From the NCBI RefSeq assembly GCF_049389645.1, contig NZ_CP186540.1:2356001-2420000 (forward strand): DNA of 64,000 nucleotides. Direction: 5' to 3'. Made by a program: the position numbers and the translations under genes. Position 1 is the stretch's first letter. Each line of letters begins with the position of its first letter. The notes below the pieces were generated by a model that was not told the DNA's origin, searched no databases, and saw nothing but the letters and a program-made list of their open reading frames with translations. Positions 1-8,574 of the stretch are shown piece by piece. The stretch is from Alkalibacterium sp049389645. Its GTDB lineage: Bacteria; Bacillota; Bacilli; Lactobacillales; Carnobacteriaceae_A.

Positions 1-807
1 GATAATGAGTCTGATATAAAATTTCGGAGAATCTTCGAGTGGGATTTTTATCATGTCCGATCGATCTCTCACCAGCAAATCGATCATTAGGCTTGCACTC
101 ATCCCAGAAGCAACCATGGAATTGGAAGTCTGAATTTCATTGGCGTAATGTATCCGTTTGAAGTCGATGTCATTCTTTTTTGCCCAGTCATCCACCATAC
201 GCTGATGGGTATAACCCTTGGCCAGAGTGACCAGAGAGAGGTTTTTGAGATCCTTTGGTTTCACTCTTTTTCGTCTGGCTAAAGGGTGAGTGGGTGAGAC
301 CCATAAATACAGTTCGTTTTCGGCGATGGGGATCTGAGTAAGCCATTCCTCTTCAAAAAAAGGTTGATCACTGCCAACGATTGCAGCTGGGATTTCACCT
401 TTTTTAACTTTCTCATACATAAGGTCCGAACTTTCTTCTTCAGTGAAGTGCAGATTGTCTAAATAGGCAGTTAGATGCGGCATTATTTTTGGTAGATAAT
501 GACTCCCTATGGTTGGAAGGAGCCCAAAATAGACATCCTGGGTTTCCATATTGCTGATTTTTTCCTTAACTGTTTCGAGTATATTCAATATATCCAGCGC
601 ACTTTGATACACTATTTGTCCGGAATCGGTTAATTCAACACTTTTTTTCGAATGATTACGAGTGATCAATGTCGTATTATATTCATCCTCCAGGCGTTTC
701 AATGCAATGGATACAGTGGGTTGAGAAAGATAAAACAGGTCAGCTGTTTCTGAAAAGCTCCGCGTTTCTGCAAGATGTCTGAAATAAAGTAAATCATTAA
801 GTTTCAT
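1..807 (-). CDS. cidR: LysR-family transcriptional regulator (3' end outside window)
   Basis: Reading the minus strand from the ATG at 807 gives 269 codons without a stop, so the C-terminus lies beyond the window. The first ~60 residues form a LysR winged helix-turn-helix (start MKLNDLLYFRHLAETRSF, then SQPTVSIALKRLE); the rest matches a LysR effector-binding domain. GGAGAT lies a few bases upstream of the start. The gene is divergent from the cidA/cidB pair, the layout of ywbI-ywbH-ywbG in Bacillus subtilis, where the LysR protein activates the pair. The role as CidR is inferred from this context; the effector may be a weak acid such as acetate or pyruvate. Confidence 0.85.
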   Translation of the reverse strand, partial: MKLNDLLYFRHLAETRSFSETADLFYLSQPTVSIALKRLEDEYNTTLITRNHSKKSVELTDSGQIVYQSALDILNILETVKEKISNMETQDVYFGLLPTIGSHYLPKIMPHLTAYLDNLHFTEEESSDLMYEKVKKGEIPAAIVGSDQPFFEEEWLTQIPIAENELYLWVSPTHPLARRKRVKPKDLKNLSLVTLAKGYTHQRMVDDWAKKNDIDFKRIHYANEIQTSNSMVASGMSASLMIDLLVRDRSDMIKIPLEDSPKFYIRLII

Positions 808-1053
808 TGGCTATTATCTCCTTGGTAATAGGTGAGGCTAATCACAAAGCCGTCACTTATAAATTTAATTTATAATAGCATAAAATATCTATATTTCCAA
901 ATATGAAAGCGATTGCTATAGTTTGGTTATGGCAAAAATATAAACAAGTTGAATAGAAAGTCTTTCGTCGCACCTAATTTAAATTGAAATGAAAGCCCTT
1001 TAATCAACTTGTTATAAGATCAGTCAAATTTATAAATAACAGAGGTGAGTGAA
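808..1053. promoter_or_regulatory. Divergent control region with an AT-rich palindrome
   Basis: This 246-bp gap separates the LysR gene from cidA and must hold both promoters. At 857-875 an AT-rich near-perfect palindrome (TTATAAAT/ATTTATAA arms) fits the general T-N11-A dyad bound by LysR regulators. This is a candidate operator only; AT-rich palindromes also arise by chance in this composition. No promoter could be assigned with confidence. Confidence 0.4.
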
Positions 1054-1431
1054 ATGGTTATAATCAAGCAATTGTTTTGGATTCTTTTCTTTTCATTTTT
1101 AGGAGAAATCGGATCCTACCTAAGTCCGGTTGCTGTTCCTGGAAGCGTCATTGGAATGATCCTATTATTTTTCGCCCTTCATTTCAAATGGATCGAGATG
1201 GAGAAGGTCGAAGCTGTTGGAGAATGGCTGACAAATAACATGGCTATCTTATTTATACCGGCAGGAGTAGGTTTAATGACAAACTTTTCTATCATTGGGG
1301 ATGTATGGTGGCAACTGCTGCTTGTCGTTTTGATATCGACCCTCGCGATGATGGCTTTAGTTGGTGTTGTTGTTCAATCTGTGATCAGGATGACCGTGAA
1401 GGAAAATCTTGAAGAGTCATATCAGCGATGA
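1054..1431 (+). CDS. cidA: CidA/LrgA family membrane protein
   Basis: A 125-residue hydrophobic protein with about four membrane helices and the family core (PGSVIGMILLFF, then NNMAILFIPAGVGLM). CidA/LrgA proteins were described as holin-like modulators of murein hydrolase activity; later work links CidAB/LrgAB pairs to transport of pyruvate and related weak acids. The ATG at 1054 was chosen over the GTG at 1045 because AGAGGTGAG at 1041-1049 is its ribosome binding site. It is followed 13 bp later by its partner. CidA and LrgA cannot be told apart from sequence; the divergent LysR gene favours Cid. Confidence 0.85.
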   Translation: MVIIKQLFWILFFSFLGEIGSYLSPVAVPGSVIGMILLFFALHFKWIEMEKVEAVGEWLTNNMAILFIPAGVGLMTNFSIIGDVWWQLLLVVLISTLAMMALVGVVVQSVIRMTVKENLEESYQR

Positions 1432-1444
1432 GAGGAGTAATTAA

Positions 1445-2149
1445 ATGATTCAGGAATTAGCTTCAAATCCTTTTTTTGGGATTGTTTTATCAGTTGTTTT
1501 ATATTTGATCGGTCAAAAATTACATACCAGATGGCCGATTCCGATTTTCACACCATTGGTTTTTGCAATCCTGTCCATCATTGTGATTTTACTCGTGATG
1601 GGCACCCCTTATGAAGTTTACAACGAAGGCGGTCGGTTCATAAACATTTGGATCACACCCGCGACAGTGGCTTTAGCCATAAAGCTCGAGAAAAATTTTG
1701 AGCATTTACGTTCCAACCTGGTTGCCATCATTTCAGGTATCAGTATAGGCGTCGTTTTCCATACGCTACTGATCGTCCTTCTAAGTCTGACGTTTCAGTT
1801 TAATGAAGAGTTGGCTGCCACGCTTTTCCCTAAATCGGTCACAACCGCAATAGCGCTAGGTGTTTCTGAATCACTCGGGGGCATTGCGTCTCTGACAGTA
1901 GCGGTCGTTGTATTCACTGGGGTATTGGGGGCTGTAGCAGGACCGTCACTATTCAAATGGTTAAACATAACGGACCCCGTTGCTCAAGGGATCGCCATGG
2001 GCTCAAGTTCGCACGCAATGGGGACATCTAAGGCGATAGAAATGGGTGACGTGCAGGGCGCAATGTCCGGCCTGTCGATCGTCTTGACAGGGATAGCGGT
2101 AGTCATCATCGCTCCTTTTGGTCTGTACATCATTCAACTGTTCTTTTAA
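1445..2149 (+). CDS. cidB: CidB/LrgB family membrane protein
   Basis: A 234-residue polytopic membrane protein of the LrgB family, with the typical segments FPKSVTTAIALGVSESLGG and GIAMGSSSHAMGTSKA. LrgB-type proteins act with the small CidA/LrgA subunit in the cytoplasmic membrane and are implicated in control of autolysis and in pyruvate transport during overflow metabolism. GAGGAG lies just upstream of the ATG. The gene is co-directional with cidA and with the lactate oxidase gene 81 bp downstream, which suggests the three serve one lactate/pyruvate process. Confidence 0.88.
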   Translation: MIQELASNPFFGIVLSVVLYLIGQKLHTRWPIPIFTPLVFAILSIIVILLVMGTPYEVYNEGGRFINIWITPATVALAIKLEKNFEHLRSNLVAIISGISIGVVFHTLLIVLLSLTFQFNEELAATLFPKSVTTAIALGVSESLGGIASLTVAVVVFTGVLGAVAGPSLFKWLNITDPVAQGIAMGSSSHAMGTSKAIEMGDVQGAMSGLSIVLTGIAVVIIAPFGLYIIQLFF

Positions 2150-2230
2150 TAAAAAGATTTATAAGTATAAAAGAGTTGTTCATTTGTAAATATAGTAAAA
2201 CAAAAAAATTAGAGACGGAGTGAATAAAAA

Positions 2231-3340
2231 ATGCAAAAAATGGAAACAGCGTCATACAAGGCACCAACTGAAATCAAGGCTATTGAAGTTGTCAACACGT
2301 ACGAACTGGAGGACAGAGCCAGAGAAATTATTCCGCATGGCGGATTTGATTACATCTCGGGTGGGTCTGGAGACGAGTACACGTTAAGACAAAACGTAGA
2401 AGCCTTTAATAATAAAGGGATCCTACCAAGAGTATTGGCAGATGTAGAAAAACCGGAAACGAAAACATCGATCCTCGGTCATGAAATCAACGCGCCATTC
2501 ATTATGGCACCTATTGCTGCACATGGACTGGCACACCAGACGAAAGAGGCCGGCACCGCTCGTGGCGTATCCGAGTTCGGAACAATCATGTCTATAAGTG
2601 CTTACTCAGGGGCCTCTTTTGAGGAAATCGATGAAGGTCTCAGAGGAGCTCCCCGGTGGTTCCAGATTTACATGAGTAAAGACGATGAAATCAATAAAGC
2701 CATCGTTGACGAAGCAAAAGCAGATGGCGCAACGGCCATTATTTTAACAGCAGATGCCACTTTGGCAGGTAACCGTGAAAAAGATATCCGCAATAGATTT
2801 GTCTACCCGTTCGGTATGCCGATCGTGTCTCGTTATTTAACAGGAACTGGCGAAAAAATGTCTCTCAATAATATTTATGCTCAATCCAAGCAAAAAATCA
2901 GTCCAGAAGATGTAAAATTTCTTGCCGATTATTCTGATTTGCCTGTTTTTGTAAAAGGTATCCAGTCACCGGAAGATGCTGTTTTGGCCATTGGAGCAGG
3001 AGCGGCGGGCATTTGGATTTCTAATCATGGCGGACGTCAGCTCGATGGTGCACCAGCTTCATTCGATACACTTGAAAGTATCGCCAAAGCTGTTCAGGGA
3101 CGTGTGCCGATCGTCTTTGATTCAGGAATCCGACGGGGAGAGCACATTTTCAAAGCACTGGCATGTGGTGCGGATGTTGTAGCAATTGGCCGCCCGGCGA
3201 TTTACGGCTTGGCTCTTGGCGGTTGGAAAGGTGTGAAGAGTGTCTTTGACTACTTCGAACACGATTTGAAACGTGTCATGCAGCTAGCAGGAACCCAAAC
3301 CGTGGAAGATATCAAAAACACCAATCTCTTCACTAAATAA
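2231..3340 (+). CDS. lox: FMN-dependent L-lactate oxidase
   Basis: A 369-residue alpha-hydroxy-acid oxidase, close in length to the Aerococcus viridans lactate oxidase (374 aa). It is predicted to oxidise L-lactate with O2 to pyruvate and H2O2. Visible active-site elements are FDYISGGSGDEYT (Tyr that positions the substrate), FQIYMSKDD, GNREKDIRNRFVYPFGMP (substrate-binding Arg), FVKGIQ (flavin-binding Lys), ISNHGGRQLDG (catalytic His and Arg) and FDSGIRRG. A weak GGAG precedes the ATG. A terminator follows at once. Glycolate oxidase is a less likely alternative because the N-terminal and Arg loops match lactate oxidases. Confidence 0.92.
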   Translation: MQKMETASYKAPTEIKAIEVVNTYELEDRAREIIPHGGFDYISGGSGDEYTLRQNVEAFNNKGILPRVLADVEKPETKTSILGHEINAPFIMAPIAAHGLAHQTKEAGTARGVSEFGTIMSISAYSGASFEEIDEGLRGAPRWFQIYMSKDDEINKAIVDEAKADGATAIILTADATLAGNREKDIRNRFVYPFGMPIVSRYLTGTGEKMSLNNIYAQSKQKISPEDVKFLADYSDLPVFVKGIQSPEDAVLAIGAGAAGIWISNHGGRQLDGAPASFDTLESIAKAVQGRVPIVFDSGIRRGEHIFKALACGADVVAIGRPAIYGLALGGWKGVKSVFDYFEHDLKRVMQLAGTQTVEDIKNTNLFTK

Positions 3341-3347
3341 ATAAACC

Positions 3348-3386
3348 AAAGGTCTCGGCTCAATTCATGCCTGAGGCCTTTTTTTT
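3348..3386 (+). terminator. Terminator after lactate oxidase
   Basis: AAAGGTCTCGG pairs with CCTGAGGCCTTT (one bulge and one G-T pair) around a 10-base loop and runs into a T tract. It ends the cid-lox transcription unit. Confidence 0.85.
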
Positions 3387-3464
3387 ACTGACTGATTCAT
3401 GCATATGCTCTTATGAAATTTAAAGTAACATGAATAAGAATAACGATTGGAAAGATTTAAAGAT

Positions 3465-3944
3465 TTAAAATGGAAAGTGGACGTCACAAACGTCCTCTAA
3501 CAACTAAATAGTTCTTGGGTTGGTGCTGGTGAACATGCTAAACGCTCACTGGAGACAAATTGGTTGGTGAGTAAGCACTAGAGTTTTTTTTGACGCCCAC
3601 TGGGAAGGGTTCGCCAACCGAGCAGGCACTAGAGGAGGAGGCTAGGACCCACTGACGGTAGCTTACCTACTCAGTGGTCACTATAGCGTGTTAGTAAGGC
3701 TCACTGTAGGACTTCTGCGAACCGAGTGATCACTAAAGGACCCTAGTAAGTCCCACTGGAGTTGATCCTTCAACCGAGTGGGCACATAAGTACGTTAGTA
3801 ACGTCCACTGAACGAAGACAGGTAACTCAGTAGTCACTAGGAGACGCGACTAACGTCAACTGAATAAAATAAATCAACTGAGAAGTCACTAAATAAACGG
3901 CTGATACCCACTGAGAATATTTTTCTCCTGAGAGGGCACTAAAA
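3465..3944. repeat. Tandem-repeat element, copy 1 (eight ~52-bp units)
   Basis: A 480-bp non-coding element. After an ~80-bp head containing an imperfect GGACGT/ACGTCC hairpin, eight diverged units follow with their ACTG anchors at 3548, 3599, 3651, 3703, 3755, 3807, 3859 and 3910, that is every 51-52 bp. The loose unit pattern is CCACTG, ~17 variable bases, C(T/C)GAGTGG, CACTA, ~10 variable bases, then TAGTAACG. CCACTG and CAGTGG are inverted, so each unit can form a hairpin (perfect 6-bp stem in unit 3). No open reading frame of note crosses it. A second copy lies at 45751-46178. I do not recognise the family. Confidence 0.85.
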
Positions 3945-4263
3945 ACCTCTGTTTGACTAATAACGTTTCAACTATGGTGATTATTTAAGCGATAAGGAGC
4001 ATAAGTACCCTTGATTGGGTTAAATCAGATAGAAATAAGGATGAGGTATGCCCATAAGAACCTCATGGAGCGCTCGCCGTCAGAAATCTTTTAAGTGATA
4101 TCAATAAGGTCCTGATTAGGCAAGCATGCCTAATCGTTCAGCTTTTATTATGTGACGGAAAAACGAACTTTCATTTATTGTGAATGAGAGCATAAACATT
4201 TTTACTTTCATACCGATTATGTATAAAGAAGCTAACAAATTGAAAATTATGAGGAGATATGAA
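3945..4263. other. Leader region of the first chemoreceptor gene
   Basis: This 319-bp stretch has no gene. It holds a small hairpin at 4041-4066 (ATGAGGT/ACCTCAT) and a second at 4114-4135 (GATTAGGC/GCCTAATC, 8-bp stem, loop of 6) followed by a short T-rich patch that could be a weak terminator. I see no clear sigma-28 or sigma-A promoter, although the chemotaxis operon must start here or further upstream. Confidence 0.4.
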
Positions 4264-6525
4264 ATGGACAAACTAAAGCACTATTGGGAATATTTACTCA
4301 AGAAAATTAAGGGTATCAAATGGTCAGAGCTCAACATGTCGAATAGATTCAGTACTAATGGAAAATCGAGTTTGAAAGGGAAACATAAGAGTCTGCGAAT
4401 CCCAATTGCCTTAAGCCTGATCCTATTGATGCTGATTCCAGTTTTAGGCGCAATGTTCTTTACATATAACAACAACACGACTCTTTTGAAAGAAAGAGTC
4501 GAAGCGCAGGAACAACAAATCACTTCCAATTTAGCTACAAACATCGCGACTGCAGGCGAAGCAGCAGAGGAAACATTACGCATGCTGATTTTGGGTGGAG
4601 GAACAGCACGACTGACAAGCGAGTACGATGACGCACGAAGAAATTTGGAAAGCAGTTTTCTCTATGCAACGACTGGTAATCCAAACATTTCCGATATTCA
4701 TTATATACCAGTAGATAAATCGATTCCTTACATTACAACTTTTGCCGCCATCAAAGTGGGCGTTGATCCAGAAAATGTTTTCCCGTGGTTAGAAGATGGG
4801 ATGAATTCAACACAGTTAGGTTGGTCTGAGCCTTATACGATCAACAATCGCACACGGCTGACTGCCTATAGAGCTATAATTTATGACGGGGGAGTTCAAG
4901 GCGTCATAGCGATAGATTTAGATATAGAAACGATACGTTTAAATGTTCTAGATATTCAATTGGCCAATACAGGCTATGTGAATCTAGTGGCGAACAGCGG
5001 AGAGGTGCTAGCTTCTTCCAGAGTACAATCAGTTGGGGATAGTTTGGCTGAGACAGCATATTTCCAAAATTCATTAGCTGATGATGAGTCGGGAATGGTT
5101 TATGATAGCAGCGTCAATGGTGGACAACTGGGAATTTATTATGAACGCATCCCACAACTAGGCTTAAATGTATATGGTATGGTGAGAGCCAATGAAATGG
5201 CACAGGAAACAGAAGCATTAAAGAGCATGATCATTACTATATCTATCATTGTCATCCTCATCGCTTTGATCACTGCAGGTATCATCACTGGTTTGATCAC
5301 TTCTATTACGCAATCGCTTTTAGAGGTATTTGATGATGTGAGCAAAGGTGATTTGACCCGCCGTATCTCTAAAAAAGATCTGTTCAGAATGAGTTTACCG
5401 ACTATTAAATCGAAAAATAAAACGAAACAAGTAAAACCCGTGAAGCAAATTAATAAAGCGCTCGATCCAAAAGGGAATGAAATTCACCAGATTGGGTTAG
5501 CTTTGAATAAAACATTGATCAATTTTGAAAAAACTATCAAAGTGATTCAAGGAAACAGTCAAAATGTGTCAAGCATGGCAACGACATTAACTGAAATTGC
5601 TGATCAGACAAGTCGATCTACGGCTGAAGTCTCACATACAATCAACGGTGTAGCTGAATCGACATCAATGCAGACACAAGATACTGAGGCGACGGTGACA
5701 CAGATGAATGAATTAGCACATGCATTGGGTGAAATCAATCAAGCTGTTGGACAGATGGGTGAATACGCAGACAAGACCATGATTGTAAACGGCGATAACA
5801 CTCACGCCACACAAGAAGTGAACCAGAAATGGAACGAAACACTTGAAACACTGAATGCTTTGAAAGTGAAAATTGAAGATGTCGACGGGGATATTCAAAA
5901 CATTGAAGGCATCGTCAAAGCGATTACGAATATCGCATCAAAAACCAACTTGCTTGCCTTGAATGCTTCCATAGAAGCAGCTCGTGCAGGAGATGCCGGT
6001 CGTGGGTTCGCGGTCGTTGCTGATGAGATCAGAAAATTAGCTGAACAAAGCTCAACCTCTTCAAAAAATATTCAATCCATTATCGGAGATATCCAAGTGA
6101 AATCTTCAGACATGGTCGATTATTTAGATGAAACAAATGATAACAGCAAGGTTCAAACCGAAAAAATTGGAGAGGCTATTAAAGCATCTGAAAATGTGGC
6201 GATATCACTCGAACAATTAGTCACTAGCATGTTAGTAGTCAAAGAATCGACCACCATAATCAATGAGAAAAAAGAAGAAGTGGTTGCCCAGCTCGAAAGT
6301 ATTGCGGCTGGCGCACAGGAAAATTCAGCGGGTACCGAACAAGTCTCGGCTAATGCGGAAGAAATCCTGGCCACGATGGAAGATTTTACAACGCATATCA
6401 ATCGTTTGGAAAATGTCGCTTTAACACTGAAAGCATCGGCTGAACAATTTATGATCAGCCAGGAAGAACCTGAAGATGAAACGTCAGAACCAGCTACTGA
6501 TAATTTGGAACCAGAATTTGCGTAA
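4264..6525 (+). CDS. Methyl-accepting chemotaxis protein
   Basis: A 753-residue transmembrane chemoreceptor. A membrane helix at about residues 46-67 is followed by an extracytoplasmic ligand-binding region (Cache-like by its length and the repeated YxxxIPxxGLNV-type strand pattern), a second helix near residue 325-348, a HAMP-type linker and the coiled-coil signalling domain. The kinase-contact hairpin is clear (SKTNLLALNASIEAARAG, then FAVVADEIRKLAEQSS). The C-terminus is acidic and lacks a CheR-tethering pentapeptide. The ATG at 4264 was chosen because GAGGAG at 4251 sits 7 bp upstream. It heads the chemotaxis operon; the ligand is unknown. Confidence 0.9.
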   Translation: MDKLKHYWEYLLKKIKGIKWSELNMSNRFSTNGKSSLKGKHKSLRIPIALSLILLMLIPVLGAMFFTYNNNTTLLKERVEAQEQQITSNLATNIATAGEAAEETLRMLILGGGTARLTSEYDDARRNLESSFLYATTGNPNISDIHYIPVDKSIPYITTFAAIKVGVDPENVFPWLEDGMNSTQLGWSEPYTINNRTRLTAYRAIIYDGGVQGVIAIDLDIETIRLNVLDIQLANTGYVNLVANSGEVLASSRVQSVGDSLAETAYFQNSLADDESGMVYDSSVNGGQLGIYYERIPQLGLNVYGMVRANEMAQETEALKSMIITISIIVILIALITAGIITGLITSITQSLLEVFDDVSKGDLTRRISKKDLFRMSLPTIKSKNKTKQVKPVKQINKALDPKGNEIHQIGLALNKTLINFEKTIKVIQGNSQNVSSMATTLTEIADQTSRSTAEVSHTINGVAESTSMQTQDTEATVTQMNELAHALGEINQAVGQMGEYADKTMIVNGDNTHATQEVNQKWNETLETLNALKVKIEDVDGDIQNIEGIVKAITNIASKTNLLALNASIEAARAGDAGRGFAVVADEIRKLAEQSSTSSKNIQSIIGDIQVKSSDMVDYLDETNDNSKVQTEKIGEAIKASENVAISLEQLVTSMLVVKESTTIINEKKEEVVAQLESIAAGAQENSAGTEQVSANAEEILATMEDFTTHINRLENVALTLKASAEQFMISQEEPEDETSEPATDNLEPEFA

Positions 6526-6546
6526 TCAAAGGAGTTAGAAAAGAAA

Positions 6547-7017
6547 ATGGCACAGCATATTTTATTTAAAGCAGGCAATCAAACCTTTGCCATACCGATC
6601 GATCAAACAGATAAAATAATAGCCTTGGAAAATATTACGCGCATCCCGGATGTCTCGTCTTATATCGTAGGTGTCCAAGATATAGAAGGTGAAGTGGTCG
6701 CAATAATTGATTTGGCGGATCGCTTCTACTCTCAGCCAAATCAGAACCAGGAAGAAACGGAAATCATTCTGGTCAATTGGAAAGAGACCCAAGTGGGTTT
6801 GCTAGTCGATGAAGTGACAACGGTTCAGGCGTATGATACGTCTGATCTGATTGATAAAGAAACTGAGAAAGTAGACGGACTAGCCACCTCTTACATTACA
6901 GCGTTTGTGCAAGTGAAAGATGAGATTGTTCCTGTTTTAGATCCGCACAGTTTATTCACGGGCGACCAGGCGGAAGAGATGCGTAAACTGGTTGCCATTC
7001 ATACGATTAAAGTTTAA
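6547..7017 (+). CDS. cheW: Chemotaxis coupling protein CheW
   Basis: A 156-residue single CheW domain (KAGNQTFAIPIDQTDKII, VVAIIDLADRF, GLLVDEV). CheW links chemoreceptors to CheA at the cytoplasmic face of the membrane. It follows the receptor gene by 21 bp with AAGGAG upstream and precedes cheD. A second CheW-domain gene lies before fliM, so this organism has two coupling proteins in the operon. Confidence 0.92.
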   Translation: MAQHILFKAGNQTFAIPIDQTDKIIALENITRIPDVSSYIVGVQDIEGEVVAIIDLADRFYSQPNQNQEETEIILVNWKETQVGLLVDEVTTVQAYDTSDLIDKETEKVDGLATSYITAFVQVKDEIVPVLDPHSLFTGDQAEEMRKLVAIHTIKV

Positions 7018-7050
7018 TGATCAAACTACAGCTACACAACGGAGAGACTC

Positions 7051-7533
7051 ATGTCGGAACAGATAAAAGTAGGTATTTCAGATTATAAACTAACCTCAGC
7101 ACCCAATGAGCTGGCGACGATCGGTTTAGGTTCATGCGTCGGAATCGCTCTTTATGCACCAAAAGCGAAAGTCGGGGCACTGAGTCACATCATGCTGCCG
7201 GATAGCTCTTCTTTTTCGGATACGTCCAAGTGGGCCAAGTTCGCCAATTTGGCTCTTCCAAAAATCGTGGAAGAACTGAGGGTACAAACAAACGAAACAA
7301 AGATATTAGCCAAAATTGCTGGCGGCGCGAGCATGTTTTCATTTACGAGTGAATCGCAGACCTTGCAGATCGGCAAGCGGAATATTGAATCAGTGAAAGC
7401 GACTTTGAAAGAATTAAATATACCCATCCTGTCCGAACATGTGGGCGGGAAAATGGGACGATCCATGTTCGTTGATTTAAACGATTTTAATGTCAAAGTA
7501 CGTATGGTCAATAGAGACGAATTTATCTTATAG
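7051..7533 (+). CDS. cheD: Chemoreceptor glutamine deamidase CheD
   Basis: A 160-residue CheD. It deamidates receptor glutamines and, in Bacillus-type systems, shuttles between receptors and CheC. The catalytic Cys lies in GLGSCVGIALY and the His in LSHIMLP, as in the family. Gene order cheW-cheD-cheB-cheR differs from B. subtilis, where cheD lies next to cheC. GGAGAG precedes the ATG. Confidence 0.93.
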   Translation: MSEQIKVGISDYKLTSAPNELATIGLGSCVGIALYAPKAKVGALSHIMLPDSSSFSDTSKWAKFANLALPKIVEELRVQTNETKILAKIAGGASMFSFTSESQTLQIGKRNIESVKATLKELNIPILSEHVGGKMGRSMFVDLNDFNVKVRMVNRDEFIL

Positions 7534-7556
7534 AATAGATTGAAGAGGAATTTTGC

Positions 7557-8570
7557 ATGAAAATAAAAGTATTAATCGTAGATGATTCAGCATTGATGCG
7601 TAAAATCCTCTCCAACATGATCAATGAGTGTCAGGATATGGAAGTAGTGGACGTTGCTCGAAACGGTATGGAAGCGCTGAAAGTGATCGAGCGCAGTCAG
7701 CCGGATCTGGTGATTTTGGATGTTGAGATGCCCGTAATGGATGGTATCGAAACGTTGAAAGCTATCAAACAACAGCAACGTCTTCCTGTCATCATGATGA
7801 GCTCGAAAACAAATGATAAAGTGACCATTGAAGCACTGGAATTAGGTGCGGAAGATTTTATCGAAAAACCCATTTCCATAAAAGATAATTGGGACACGTT
7901 TAAGGAAATATTAGAGTCTCGTATAAGTGTTCATTTTCCGGAAGAAAGATCAGCACAAAGACATGAAATGAAAAACGAATTTTTGCCTGAACAGTTGCTG
8001 GATAAAAAAGCATCGCTTAAAGTAATTGCCATAGGTGCTTCGACGGGAGGGCCAAAAGCGTTAGTACATGTTGTCCAATCGATCAGTGAGCATTTAGATA
8101 TTCCGATATTTATCGTGCAGCATATGCCTGAAGTATTTACCGCGTCATTTGCTCAGCGGCTAGATACACTGTCGTCTGTCACCGTTGTCGAAGCGCAGGA
8201 TAATATGCGGATCAAACCTAAAACGGTCTATTTAGCTCCTGGTGGTAAACATATGACAGTGAAGAATAACCACATCAAATTAAACAAAGACTCAAAAATC
8301 CATGGTGTCAGACCAGCCGTCGACTATTTGTTTAAAAGTGTCGCAGAGGTATACGGTAAAAACACGTTGGGCATTATCTTAACGGGTATGGGAAATGATG
8401 GCGCAGATGGATGTGAAGCCATCAAACAGGCGGGTGGATACATTTTGTCTCAAGACAAAGAAACATCGATTGTTTACGGTATGCCGAGAGTCGTGTTTGA
8501 AAGAGGGCTCTCAGATCAAGTCGGCAGTTTGTATAAAATAGCCGATATCATAAAAGAGATGACTAGGTGA
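7557..8570 (+). CDS. cheB: Chemotaxis methylesterase CheB
   Basis: A 337-residue two-domain protein. The N-terminal receiver domain has the acidic pair in IVDDSALMR and the phosphorylated Asp in VILDVEMP (about residue 55). The C-terminal methylesterase has the catalytic Ser in GASTGG (about 162), His in VQHMP (about 189) and Asp in GMGNDGADG. It demethylates and deamidates receptors when phosphorylated by CheA. GAGGAA precedes the ATG; the stop is 4 bp before cheR. Confidence 0.95.
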   Translation: MKIKVLIVDDSALMRKILSNMINECQDMEVVDVARNGMEALKVIERSQPDLVILDVEMPVMDGIETLKAIKQQQRLPVIMMSSKTNDKVTIEALELGAEDFIEKPISIKDNWDTFKEILESRISVHFPEERSAQRHEMKNEFLPEQLLDKKASLKVIAIGASTGGPKALVHVVQSISEHLDIPIFIVQHMPEVFTASFAQRLDTLSSVTVVEAQDNMRIKPKTVYLAPGGKHMTVKNNHIKLNKDSKIHGVRPAVDYLFKSVAEVYGKNTLGIILTGMGNDGADGCEAIKQAGGYILSQDKETSIVYGMPRVVFERGLSDQVGSLYKIADIIKEMTR

Positions 8571-8574
8571 CTAT

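Noticed and set aside
2976..3182. Short + strand frame inside the lactate oxidase gene
   Set aside because: It overlaps conserved active-site sequence in another frame and has no start signal.
3541..3944. Regular repeats suggesting a CRISPR array
   Set aside because: Units diverge over their whole length, there is no constant repeat with unique spacers, the period is too regular with conserved positions spread through the unit, and no cas genes are present.
3465..3944. Repeat element as remnants of a repetitive protein gene
   Set aside because: A period of 52 is not a multiple of three, and stops occur in all frames on both strands.
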